64,000 nucleotides of DNA from Methylomonas koyamae (GTDB lineage: Bacteria; Pseudomonadota; Gammaproteobacteria; Methylococcales; Methylomonadaceae), in contig NZ_LUUK01000155.1 in assembly GCF_001644025.1 (NCBI RefSeq), positions 23,702 through 87,701 of the forward strand, given 5' to 3'. Under the pieces are notes generated by a model. The model made no database searches and had not been told where the DNA came from. It saw only the letters and a list, made by a program, of their open reading frames with translations. Positions 1 through 8,259 of the stretch are shown here, in pieces. The position numbers were made by a program, and so were the translations under genes. Each line of letters starts with the position of its first letter. The stretch's first letter is position 1.

Positions 1-380
1 AGCGCGGCATTGTGGACGGCTTGGCGGGTCAAGATCGGATGCGCATGCAGGTCGCGGGCCACCGCGCCCAGCATGCGCTGCGCTTCGAAGGCGGTTTCGT
101 CGCCGTAAAACGCCAATAAATAATGTAAATCCAGGGCGATTTGCGGGCGCTGGCTAATCCGTCCGCTAGGATCGCGGGTCGGTAGATCGGCGTTACGCAA
201 AGCCGGATTCGGCGTGACCTGATACAAACACAGTTGCACCCAGCGCAAGGCATTGGCCGGCGGCGCGGTTTGCGGCCTGCCAAGCACCACTTCGGCGCCG
301 CTGACGGCCTGTTGCGCGGCATTTTGAATCAGCGTCGCCAACGCAGCCGTTACCGTGGCGACAGCCAGTGAATTGCTCAT
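1..380 (-). CDS. DUF4255 / Pvc16-type injection-system cap protein, partial
   Basis: The C-terminus is cut off by the window edge, leaving about 126 N-terminal residues. The reading frame starts at an ATG (378-380) that overlaps the stop of the preceding gene as ATGA, so the genes are translationally coupled. The visible protein begins MSNSLAVATVTAALATLIQ and continues with a conserved pattern (AEVVLGRP, NALRWVQLCLYQVTPNPALRN, LDLHYLLAFYGDE) typical of the DUF4255/Pvc16 N-terminal family. In extracellular contractile injection systems this family caps the top of the sheath and tube. Its place downstream of sheath, tube and baseplate genes supports that role. Family recognition is from memory of the motif pattern; the missing C-terminus is unknown. 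Confidence 0.8.
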   Translation of the reverse strand, partial: MSNSLAVATVTAALATLIQNAAQQAVSGAEVVLGRPQTAPPANALRWVQLCLYQVTPNPALRNADLPTRDPSGRISQRPQIALDLHYLLAFYGDETAFEAQRMLGAVARDLHAHPILTRQAVHNAA

Positions 381-1174
381 CGCCGGCCTCCGTCGCGCTG
401 CTTCAGATAATCGTCCAGACTCATCGTCGCCTGAGCCGGGCGCGGCTTGGCGGCGGATTTTTCGCTGGTTTGGGTAGCGCGGATTTCGATGCGGCCTATC
501 GTAACCTGTATCGTCGGCATTGGCGTGGGCTCCGGCCGGACATCGGCGGGTTGCCGCGCAGCGGCGTCCTTGAAACCGGTCAATGCCGGGACGATGGGTT
601 TAAGCTCGGCCACGAGCGGATTCATCGGCTTAAGCGGTTCGGATTCTGGTTGGTGTTGCCGGCTGGCGGCCGCGATGACCGGTGTTGCATCCGGATCGAG
701 CACACGCTCGCGCTCGGTCAGCATCGTGACGCGCTCCTCGATTCGAGTCATCTCCCGCTCGACCGCCGGCGCGGCCGCGTTGGTGCCGCTATTGGTCGGT
801 GTCCGAGGCTCGACCGGTATTTCGCGGCGGCTGGACAAGGGCGGGATTGCCGGCGGAACGGGCGTCAACAACGGTTGCGCCGCTGGCTGTTCGGCAGGCG
901 TTTGCGCCTGCCAGGAGAAGGGTGGATCGAGATTTGGCGCCCCTTGTCCGACTGCGTCATCCCGCCCGACTGCGGTGTTTGGGATCGTGGGTATAGGTTC
1001 GCGGATAGCCGGCCCCAGGGTCGGGCTGGGCGGCAACGGTTCGGTCGACGGATCGAACGGGTCCGCCGCGAACGGTTCGCTTGAATCGGGCTCGAAACGC
1101 CCCGGCAAACGCGGCGGCAAGGCTTCTATTCGATGCAGCGTCAGCGCCGCGAGTTGTCCCAGAAAGCCGTTCAT
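377..1174 (-). CDS. Proline-rich hypothetical protein of the injection-system operon
   Basis: A 265-residue protein. I chose the ATG at 1172-1174 because it overlaps the upstream stop as ATGA; its own stop overlaps the next start in the same way, so the operon is tightly coupled on both sides. Residues about 25-140 are low-complexity and rich in Pro, Ala, Ser and Glu, with no visible fold. The C-terminus has a short charged segment ending in SLDDYLKQRDGGRR. No catalytic motif, signal peptide or membrane segment is visible. I do not recognise the family. Variable proline-rich proteins often sit between baseplate and cap genes in contractile injection systems, where they may act as linkers or assembly factors; that is inference from position. 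Confidence 0.75.
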   Translation of the reverse strand: MNGFLGQLAALTLHRIEALPPRLPGRFEPDSSEPFAADPFDPSTEPLPPSPTLGPAIREPIPTIPNTAVGRDDAVGQGAPNLDPPFSWQAQTPAEQPAAQPLLTPVPPAIPPLSSRREIPVEPRTPTNSGTNAAAPAVEREMTRIEERVTMLTERERVLDPDATPVIAAASRQHQPESEPLKPMNPLVAELKPIVPALTGFKDAAARQPADVRPEPTPMPTIQVTIGRIEIRATQTSEKSAAKPRPAQATMSLDDYLKQRDGGRR

Positions 1175-1899
1175 TGCCGCACCCGTTCTAGGTAGCATTG
1201 CCTGCGCAACGGACTCATCGCCAGGATGTCCGCTTCGCTCCAGCCGTAAGCGCGGGCCAGCAAATGCACGTCGTTGAATAAGCGTTGCGCCCAGGCCTGA
1301 ATTTCCCGCCACAAATAACCGGCAATATCGAAAGCCGCCAGCCACGCATGCCGGCAACTCGGGCAATTTAAATCCAGGCTGATGTCGGCTTGCGGATCGG
1401 CGGCTGCCAGTAAAGCTTCAGCCGAAGCAATCAAGACTTCCGGGACGGTTTCCGGGATAACCGGCTCGCCACTGGCTAACACTTCAACGCAGCAGCGGGC
1501 GAACAAAGTCCGCCGTGCGGCATCGACGTCAGCCAATGTTTGAATATGCAATAAATCGCGGCTATCCGGTAAACGCAATTGGATGCGGAAACCGTCTTGC
1601 ACCAGTACCAACGGCGCCTCGGCCGGCGGCGGCAATTGCAGATCGGCGACATTCAAATTCAGTTCCAGCGTCTCCGCGCAGTTAGGGCAGGCCGCCAAGC
1701 TGGCCATTCGCGCGCCGAACAAGCGTTCGCGTAGCGCCAACAGCCGGCCGTTGCGTTGCCCGAGCGGCAGGCTTCTCAACGTGGTTTCGCTGAGTTCGGT
1801 ATCCAACATGACCAGCAATGTCAGTGCGCGTTCGGTATCGGTCTGCAGCAGACAGCGTTCCCAGGCGGCCAGCAAGGTCGAGGCGATGCCCGCGCTCAT
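1171..1899 (-). CDS. T4-type baseplate protein with zinc ribbon (injection system)
   Basis: A 242-residue protein resembling the T4 baseplate family found in phage-tail-like injection systems. Two Cys pairs, CPNC near residue 76 and CPSC near residue 182, look like the two halves of a split zinc ribbon. The N-terminal third is helical (ERALTLLVMLDTELSETTLRSLP) and the C-terminus has the usual WREIQAWAQRLFNDVHLLARAYGWSE-like helix pair seen in tail assembly proteins. It starts 2 nt after the tube gene stop and overlaps the next gene by 4 nt. The product probably belongs to the baseplate or to tail assembly in the cytoplasm. The exact Afp/Pvc equivalent is not certain. Confidence 0.78.
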   Translation of the reverse strand: MSAGIASTLLAAWERCLLQTDTERALTLLVMLDTELSETTLRSLPLGQRNGRLLALRERLFGARMASLAACPNCAETLELNLNVADLQLPPPAEAPLVLVQDGFRIQLRLPDSRDLLHIQTLADVDAARRTLFARCCVEVLASGEPVIPETVPEVLIASAEALLAAADPQADISLDLNCPSCRHAWLAAFDIAGYLWREIQAWAQRLFNDVHLLARAYGWSEADILAMSPLRRQCYLERVRQ

Positions 1900-1901
1900 G
1901 G

Positions 1902-2426
<525 letters not shown>

Positions 2427-2438
2427 GGCGGATTCTCC

Positions 2439-4037
2439 TTAGACTTCGATTTGTCCAGCCATTTGCTGGAGTTTGATGACCACAAATTCGGCGGGTTTTA
2501 GCGGCGCGAAGCCGACCACGATATTGACGATGCCGGAATTGATGTCGGTTTGCGTCGTGGTTTCCCGGTCGCACTTGACGAAGTAGGCCTCCCTGGGCGT
2601 ACTGCCCTGAAAAGCGCCCTGGCGAAACAGGTTGTGCATGAAGGCGCCGACGTTCAAACGGATTTGTGCCCACAGCGGTTCGTCGTTCGGCTCGAACACC
2701 ACCCACTGCGTGCCGCGATACAGGCTTTCCTCGATGAACAACGCGGTGCGGCGCACCGGCAGGTATTTCCATTCGTCGGCCAACTGGTCGGCACCGCGCA
2801 AGGTACGCGCGCCCCAGACCACCCGGCCGTTGACCGGAAACGCCCTCAAACAATTGATGCCCAACGGGTTGAGCATGCCGTTTTCGGCGTCATTCAAATT
2901 TACTTGCAAACCTTGAATCCCGCTCAGCGAGGCATCCAGCCCGGCCGGCGCCTTCCAAACGCCGCGGGCGGTATCGGTGCGCGCCATGATGCCGGCAATC
3001 ATGCCACTGGGCGCGAACACGTCGAGCTGGCCTTCGCGCAAGGGATCGCTTTGAATCACACGCGGAAAGTACAGCGCTGCGTTACGAGCTTCGACACCGG
3101 ACAGACCCAAGCCGCTCAATCCGTCGCGAGCCGTTGCAGCGGCGGTATCCTTATTCGCGCCCCACGCCGCCGGCGGATCGACGATCAGCACGGCGCGCCG
3201 GTCGGCGCAGTATTTCATCCCCTTTTGATAGACTTCCTTCAAGGTATCGCCCTCGCGGGTGTCGGGCGGTATGCACAGCAAATTGAACAAATCGGCCTTA
3301 TCCAGCGCGTAAAGGCCGGTTTTGTTGTTTTTGTCGCCGACCACGTCGGCTTCGGCGGTCAACAACGCACTATCGCCGCCGCCGGTAAATTTTTTAAAGC
3401 TGGCCGGCGTGGCCGCCGGATCGGCCGGATCTTCGGCGGCGGTCGAGTCGGTGGGCCGGCCGGCCACCAGATCGGCGCTGCCGTCGGCTTTCTTCTGCAC
3501 GCGGATCAAATTGGATTCCGCGGCTAACACTCGATCCAGGCGGCGGGCGCCAGCGCCGACAGTGACAGCCAAATTCAGGAAGCGTTCGACGCGGCCCTTG
3601 CCGGGTTCTTCGTACACCGTCATATTGAATAAATCGGCCTGCGCAATGCCGTAACGGCCGGCGACTTCGGCGGTAATGCCCTTGGCGTCTATCGTGTAAG
3701 TGAGCTTGTCGCCGCGCAAACCAACGCTGGCGGCTTCCAGTTTCAGATCGGCGTTTTTCGAGGCCGTGGCGTTTTTCGCCAGCCTGACGATCAAGGCCTG
3801 TTGGCCGCCGTTCAGATAAAAGTCGCGTACCGCATAGGACAGCGGAAAATCCGGCGACAAATCGCCAAACACCCGGATGAAATCGCCGAAGCTGTTGACG
3901 GTGATCGGCTCATCGGTCGGTCCGCGCGAGGCCCGGCCAAGAAACGCGGTAATCGAGGTGGCGACGCCGGTAATCGTGCGAACGCCGCTGGGGACCTCTT
4001 CGATGTAAACGCCGGGATAAGAAAGTGCTACAGGCAT
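2439..4037 (-). CDS. Contractile tail sheath protein
   Basis: A 532-residue tail sheath protein, the first visible gene of the operon. The N-terminus (ALSYPGVYIEEVPSGVRTITGV, TAFLGRASRGP) is the standard sheath attachment strand and domain. The C-terminus (INCLRAFPVNGRVVWGARTL, EWKYLPVRRTALFIEESL, then GFAPLKPAEFVVIKLQQ) is the conserved contractile domain that locks onto neighbouring subunits. The middle (about residues 130-300) is an inserted variable domain. The start at 4035-4037 has a good AAAGGAG site. One sheath gene is visible, whereas Afp/Pvc clusters carry several. Contraction of this sheath would drive the tube encoded just downstream. Confidence 0.95.
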   Translation of the reverse strand: MPVALSYPGVYIEEVPSGVRTITGVATSITAFLGRASRGPTDEPITVNSFGDFIRVFGDLSPDFPLSYAVRDFYLNGGQQALIVRLAKNATASKNADLKLEAASVGLRGDKLTYTIDAKGITAEVAGRYGIAQADLFNMTVYEEPGKGRVERFLNLAVTVGAGARRLDRVLAAESNLIRVQKKADGSADLVAGRPTDSTAAEDPADPAATPASFKKFTGGGDSALLTAEADVVGDKNNKTGLYALDKADLFNLLCIPPDTREGDTLKEVYQKGMKYCADRRAVLIVDPPAAWGANKDTAAATARDGLSGLGLSGVEARNAALYFPRVIQSDPLREGQLDVFAPSGMIAGIMARTDTARGVWKAPAGLDASLSGIQGLQVNLNDAENGMLNPLGINCLRAFPVNGRVVWGARTLRGADQLADEWKYLPVRRTALFIEESLYRGTQWVVFEPNDEPLWAQIRLNVGAFMHNLFRQGAFQGSTPREAYFVKCDRETTTQTDINSGIVNIVVGFAPLKPAEFVVIKLQQMAGQIEV

Positions 4038-4150
4038 GACGTGCTCCTTTAAAACGCTACTGGAACCGGATTACCACCCCGTGGATGCTTAATCTAGTGC
4101 GACGATGCGGCGCGGGCGGACTAGGCGGCCGCGGACCGAAAAAGGCTGCG

Positions 4151-4173
4151 AAGCCGCCCTAAGCTGGCGGCTT
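4151..4173 (-). terminator. Hairpin downstream of the comEC-PilZ-ybdD genes
   Basis: AAGCCGCC (4151-4158) pairs perfectly with GGCGGCTT (4166-4173) around a 7-nt loop. On the minus strand a run of five T residues follows about 10 nt later. It could end the comEC/PilZ/ybdD transcript before the sheath operon. The T-run is not directly adjacent, so this is tentative. Confidence 0.4.
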
Positions 4174-4220
4174 TCGTTGAACATCATGTTGAGCGTATTT
4201 CCGGCAACAAACAATGACGC

Positions 4221-4244
4221 ATTTGTGCCAGTACAAATGTACTG
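4221..4244. promoter_or_regulatory. Overlapping palindromes upstream of the sheath operon
   Basis: Two overlapping inverted repeats are visible: ATTTGT/ACAAAT (4221-4226 and 4233-4238, 6-nt spacer) and CAGTACA/TGTACTG (4229-4235 and 4238-4244, 2-nt spacer). They lie about 185 bp upstream of the sheath start and downstream of ybdD. The symmetry suggests a dimeric regulator's operator. No regulator or promoter can be assigned from sequence alone. Confidence 0.4.
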
Positions 4245-4297
4245 CATCGCTTCTATTGTCGTCTCCGCCTGTAAAGGCGATTGCCAAAAATAGCCTA

Positions 4298-4489
4298 CTA
4301 GCAGCAGCGCTTGACGCCGCTCCATTTACGGCGCGTTTCGGCGGCGAAGAAAGCCTTGCGGCTCAGCGGCGCGGATTCGCTATCGGCATGGTGGGTTTGC
4401 CAGTGTTGCAAGTAACGGCGGTAGGCGGTTTCGCCGTTCAGCGCGTCCCAGATTCGCCGGAGCATGCCGGCCGAGGTGGTCCGCGCCAT
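4298..4489 (-). CDS. YbdD/YjiX family small protein
   Basis: A 63-residue protein of the YbdD/YjiX (DUF466) family. It has the family's Trp/Leu-rich start (MLRRIWDALNGETAYRRYL), a His-rich middle (QHWQTHHADSE), the PLSRKAFFAAETRRKW stretch and the diagnostic RCC C-terminus. The ATG at 4487-4489 lies 2 nt after the PilZ stop; a later ATG at 4463-4465 is possible. In enterobacteria this protein is encoded next to the CstA/YjiY peptide and pyruvate transporters, which are absent here. Its molecular function is not established. Confidence 0.82.
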   Translation of the reverse strand: MARTTSAGMLRRIWDALNGETAYRRYLQHWQTHHADSESAPLSRKAFFAAETRRKWSGVKRCC

Positions 4490-4491
4490 CC

Positions 4492-4878
4492 TCAATCTTC
4501 GTCGGCCGGCGGCGCGAATTTCACGCACTCGAACATCAAGTCGTCCAGATCGTGTTCGGCATGCCGCTCGCAGTCGTATTGCAAGCCGCAGTCGTATTGC
4601 AAGCCGCATTCCTGACGCTCGTCGCGTAAATGCTTGATCATGCCGTGTATCGACACCGGCACTTTCGATTCGGGCAGCACGATGGAAATCCGCAGCTCGG
4701 CTTCCTCGACAGTTTGAGCCAACGGTTCTTTCAAACGGATTTTGATGCCGCTGTAACTCATGTCCACGACCAAGCCGTCGATGACGATTTCACCGCCGGG
4801 CGGCGGCGGGTCGATGATGATGTGCGCCGCCAATCCCTCGGGGCAAAACCGCCGATGACTGCGTTTTTCAATTTCCAT
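4492..4878 (-). CDS. PilZ domain protein
   Basis: A 128-residue single-domain PilZ protein. The N-terminal EKRSHRRFCPEG carries an RxxxR-type c-di-GMP contact, followed by VVDMSYSGIKI, which matches the [D/N]xSxxG motif; both halves of the binding site are present. The start at 4878 was chosen because the PilZ fold begins within a few residues; the open frame upstream overlaps comEC and is not family-like. The C-terminus contains a 2 x 18-bp tandem duplication (4570-4605) that doubles a CGLQYD unit. It probably acts as a cytoplasmic c-di-GMP receptor; the window encodes two proteins with GGDEF/EAL domains. Confidence 0.9.
   Translation of the reverse strand: MEIEKRSHRRFCPEGLAAHIIIDPPPPGGEIVIDGLVVDMSYSGIKIRLKEPLAQTVEEAELRISIVLPESKVPVSIHGMIKHLRDERQECGLQYDCGLQYDCERHAEHDLDDLMFECVKFAPPADED
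4570..4605. repeat. 2 x 18-bp perfect tandem duplication inside the PilZ gene
   Basis: Two identical 18-bp units occupy 4570-4587 and 4588-4605. The unit length is a multiple of three, so the frame is kept and six residues are repeated near the PilZ C-terminus, giving two successive Cys-Gly-Leu-Gln-Tyr-Asp units. This may be a recent slippage event. Confidence 0.95.
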
Positions 4879-4937
4879 GCATAAGCTCCCGCGAATAATT
4901 TCGAGAGTATAGGCAGAAATTCCGGCGCCGTTAAGTG

Positions 4938-7235
4938 TTATCGGCCGGCTTCCGCCGCCGGACAGGCGTCGTCCGCCATCCAATAGCGACGATGCCGGCA
5001 ACGTTCGCCGTGGATAGCGACCGGTATCTCGGCGGTGTCGACGATGATCGCGCCTTGTTCGGCGGTATTCGCCCAGTTTGCGCCCATCCGGCGATAGCGT
5101 TCCAGTACTTGCGGATGCGGAAAGCCGAAGCGGTTCGAATACCCGGCCGGAATCAGCACCCAAGCGGGCGCGACTTGTTCCAGAAACGTCAGCGTCGAAG
5201 AGGTCTTGCTACCATGATGCGGCGCGACCAAAAAGGTGTTGGCCAGTTGATCGCCGTATAGCTCCACCAAGCGGCGTTCGCCGGCCTGCTCGATGTCGGC
5301 GGTCAATAGCAGGCTAGCGCTGGCGGTGCGGACTTGCAGCACGCAGGAATTGTCGTTGTCGCCCGGCAGGCGCGGGTCGGACGGCGCCAACATCCGGAAT
5401 TCGACGCCGTCCCAATTCCAAGTCTGGCCGGCCCGGCAATATCGGCCTTCCAGCCGCTCGGCCCAGGCCGGCACGCTGCTGAATACTTGGTCCGCCGCGA
5501 CCTCGGCCAGCACCGATTCCGCGCCGCCACTGTGGTCGATATCGTCGTGACTGACGATCAAGCCGTCCAGCCGGCGTATACCCCGCGAACGCAAATAAGG
5601 CAAAATCACCGAGTCGCCCATGTCGGAGTCTTCGGAATAACGCGCGCCGGTGTCGAACAGCAAGCGATGCTCGGCGGTTTCGACGACCGCCGCCAACCCT
5701 TGGCCGACATCCAACAGCGCCAGCCGGACCTCGCCGGGCGGCGGTCTGGCCACGTCCGCGACCAACACCGGCAACAACAGCCAAGCGCCCAAATAACGAC
5801 CGGGAAATCCGCGCGGTGCCAGCAACAGGACGCTGCCGATGCCGGCCGCCAATAAGGCCGGCCAAGCCGGTTCCGGTAAAGTCGCGTTAGACAGCGGCAA
5901 TTCCGCCAGAGCTTGCAAGGTCCACCATAGGCTTTGCAGTATCCAATCCGCCAGTTGCAACAAAAATTGCGCGAACATTGGCCAAACGAACAGCAAGGCC
6001 ACAGCAGCCAAGGCCAACGGCACCACGACGATGCCGATCGCCGGCACCGCCAGCCAGTTGGCCAGCGGCGAAATCAGCGATACTTGCTGAAAAAACAGGA
6101 TCAGCAGCGGCGCCAACCCGGCCGCGGTCGCCCATTGCGCCAACGCCGCCTCGCGCCAATAGCCCGGCCGGCCGAGCCGGCCGGCGGAAACGTAAATCAA
6201 CAGTCCGACCGCCGCGAACGACAACCAAAAGCCGACCGCTTGCACCGCCAGCGGATCGACGATCAACACCGCCAGCAAGGCCAGCAACAGGATGCGCCAG
6301 GCCCCGACGTGACGCTGCCAACTCAAGGCCGCGAACGCCACGGCCAGCATCACGACCGCACGCAGCGTCGGAACCGAATAGCCGGCCAATCCGGCATAAA
6401 AAGCCGCCGCCAGCCAGGCTGTCAGCGCGGCCAACCGTTGCGGCGACCAACGCGGATTGCCGGTCCAGGCCCAGGCTCGCCGTACGACGAGAAATACCAA
6501 GCCCGCCACCAAACTGATGTGCGAACCGGAAATCACGATCAAATGCACGGTGCCGGTTTTACGAAACACCTGCCATTGCGCTTGACTGATGCCATCCTGG
6601 CTACCTATCGTTAGCGCCTTGATCAAACCGAGGTTGGAGCCGCCGGGCAAGGCCTGATCCAACCTTGCCGAAATACTTTGTCTGGCGCGCGCCAAGACTG
6701 CTCCCACGCGCCCATCGTCGGCCAAGCGCGACGGCGCCTGCTCGTCGCGCACATAACCGGTGGCGCCGATGCGATTGGCAAACAACCAAGCTTCGTAATC
6801 GAAACCGCCCGGATTCAAGCGGCCGTGCGGCTGTCGCAACTTGACGGTCAAACGCCAGCTCTGCCCCGCCGCCACATCCGCCGTGGTTCGATACCAGTTC
6901 AATCGCAGTTTGCTTGGAAAATCGCCGGCCGGACGGGTGACCGCGAAGTCGAAGCCGATACGGTTGTCCATGTGCTTGGGCATGCCGGCGATGTAACCTT
7001 CGACGTCGACCGCTTGATTCTGCAACTCATCGGGCAATTGCTGCGCCAACCGCCAGGCCCCGAAACCGGCCGCCCACAGCGCGCCGGCCAATAGCGCGGC
7101 CAAGCCGATCTGACGGCGACACGCGCACAGCAATAATAAAGCCGTCAGCGCCGGCCATTCCCAGCCCTGCGGCAGCCGCTGCCATTGTTGCACCCAAACG
7201 ATGCCGGCCAGCGCCGCCAATACCGCAACCGCCAT
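4938..7235 (-). CDS. comEC: ComEC/Rec2 DNA-uptake channel
   Basis: A 765-residue inner-membrane protein with the full ComEC architecture. It has two N-terminal membrane segments and an OB-like DUF4131 region (about residues 30-190), a competence domain with many membrane helices (about 215-490; includes LIVISGSHISLVAGLVF), and a C-terminal metallo-beta-lactamase-like domain (about 500-750). The last carries SHDDIDHSGG, matching the HxDxDH metal motif, and APHHGSKTSS. ComEC moves single-stranded DNA across the inner membrane in natural transformation. No other competence gene is visible here. It runs in the same direction as the PilZ and YbdD genes. Confidence 0.95.
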   Translation of the reverse strand: MAVAVLAALAGIVWVQQWQRLPQGWEWPALTALLLLCACRRQIGLAALLAGALWAAGFGAWRLAQQLPDELQNQAVDVEGYIAGMPKHMDNRIGFDFAVTRPAGDFPSKLRLNWYRTTADVAAGQSWRLTVKLRQPHGRLNPGGFDYEAWLFANRIGATGYVRDEQAPSRLADDGRVGAVLARARQSISARLDQALPGGSNLGLIKALTIGSQDGISQAQWQVFRKTGTVHLIVISGSHISLVAGLVFLVVRRAWAWTGNPRWSPQRLAALTAWLAAAFYAGLAGYSVPTLRAVVMLAVAFAALSWQRHVGAWRILLLALLAVLIVDPLAVQAVGFWLSFAAVGLLIYVSAGRLGRPGYWREAALAQWATAAGLAPLLILFFQQVSLISPLANWLAVPAIGIVVVPLALAAVALLFVWPMFAQFLLQLADWILQSLWWTLQALAELPLSNATLPEPAWPALLAAGIGSVLLLAPRGFPGRYLGAWLLLPVLVADVARPPPGEVRLALLDVGQGLAAVVETAEHRLLFDTGARYSEDSDMGDSVILPYLRSRGIRRLDGLIVSHDDIDHSGGAESVLAEVAADQVFSSVPAWAERLEGRYCRAGQTWNWDGVEFRMLAPSDPRLPGDNDNSCVLQVRTASASLLLTADIEQAGERRLVELYGDQLANTFLVAPHHGSKTSSTLTFLEQVAPAWVLIPAGYSNRFGFPHPQVLERYRRMGANWANTAEQGAIIVDTAEIPVAIHGERCRHRRYWMADDACPAAEAGR

Positions 7236-7281
7236 CGGCTACGCCCACGCGTTCGCGGTAGCGGTGCGAGGTCTTGTCACG

Positions 7282-7647
7282 CTAGGCCTGATCGTCCGCC
7301 GGAAGCCCCGGCAACTCGATCAAGGGTCTGACTTCGACCGTGCCCTTGCGCGCCATCGGGATACGCGCGGCGATGGCGATCGCCTGATCCAGATCGGCGG
7401 TCTCCACCAAGTAGTAGCCGCCCAGTTGCTCGCGGGTTTCGGCAAACGGGCCGTCGGTCACCAAACACTGCCCGTCGCGCACCCGCACGCTGGTCGCCAA
7501 CACGGTGGGTTGCAGCGGACTGGCCGCCAGATATTGGCCGCGCTCGGCCAAATCGCGCGCCAATTGCAAGGATTCCCGGTAACAGGCCTGACGATCGTCC
7601 TCGGCCAGCGTCTGCTCGGCAAAATAGATCAATAGCAAATATTTCAT
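7282..7647 (-). CDS. DGPF/YciI family protein
   Basis: A 121-residue protein starting at the ATG at 7645-7647, preceded by a GGGAGAC ribosome site; the longer open frame upstream lacks family similarity. It begins MKYLLLIYF and contains VTDGPFAETREQLGGYYLVE, the motif that gives the DGPF domain its name, in a YciI-like ferredoxin fold. DGPF proteins are the standard genomic partners of ECF42 sigma factors, and such a sigma factor lies just upstream in the same direction. The biochemical role is not known; an enzymatic or ligand-binding function has been suggested from the YciI fold. Confidence 0.9.
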   Translation of the reverse strand: MKYLLLIYFAEQTLAEDDRQACYRESLQLARDLAERGQYLAASPLQPTVLATSVRVRDGQCLVTDGPFAETREQLGGYYLVETADLDQAIAIAARIPMARKGTVEVRPLIELPGLPADDQA

Positions 7648-7805
7648 CTTGTCTCCCAATAAAAGCGCTCGGCGGATCCGGGATGCGGACCGCGAAGCCC
7701 TGGATTCGAAAGTTAGCGGACTGGGCATTGCCGGATGATCGCTCCGTCGCGCCGGCGCGGTCAGACATATTCGCCAAACCGTAACAGTCGTCGAATACCG
7801 CAGAT

Positions 7806-8180
7806 TTAACGCAAACCCAACGCGGCTAACGTTTGACTGTCCTCGGCGACCGGCCGGACTTCGACGCAACCGAAGCGCGCGCCGGGAATTCCGGCGGCGA
7901 TCCTGATCGCCTCGTTGAAATCGGTGGCCTCGATTAAATAATAGCCACCCAGTTGCTCCTTGGTTTCGGCAAACGGTCCATCCGTCGTGGTCACTTTGGC
8001 GTCGCGGACCCGCACCGTTACCGCCGCGCTGGCCGGCAACAATCGGTTGCAAGCCAAGTAATGGCCGCTGGCGCGAATGGCTTCGGTAAACTCGGCATAC
8101 TCTTCAAAATGGCGGTCGGCGGCGGTCGGCTCCATGTCCTCCATGACCTTTTCGGCACAAATCAGGCAAAGGTATTTCAT
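7806..8180 (-). CDS. DGPF/YciI family protein
   Basis: A 124-residue paralogue of the neighbouring DGPF protein. It begins MKYLCLICAEKVMEDM and has TTDGPFAETKEQLGGYYLIEATDFNEAI followed by ARFGCVEVRPV. The ribosome site GGGAGAAACC precedes the ATG. It lies between the ECF42-type sigma factor and the second DGPF gene. The two copies share the core motif but differ at the termini, so they probably come from an old tandem duplication. It has a cytoplasmic location (no signal peptide). Confidence 0.9.
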   Translation of the reverse strand: MKYLCLICAEKVMEDMEPTAADRHFEEYAEFTEAIRASGHYLACNRLLPASAAVTVRVRDAKVTTTDGPFAETKEQLGGYYLIEATDFNEAIRIAAGIPGARFGCVEVRPVAEDSQTLAALGLR

Positions 8181-8259
8181 CGGTTTCTCCCTACATTGGG
8201 TTTCGGATGTTGGCTAGTCGATTGGCGACAGCCCGATTCGACATCGCCGCCAAAAATTT

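Noticed and set aside
447..1277. Long plus-strand frames opposite the proline-rich gene
   Set aside because: They are shadows of GC-rich coding sequence on the minus strand, with no recognisable domain; the minus frame is joined by ATGA couplings to real genes.
4089..4325. 78-codon minus-strand frame between the sheath gene and ybdD
   Set aside because: It overlaps the ybdD coding end, covers the palindromes and hairpin, and has no family pattern.
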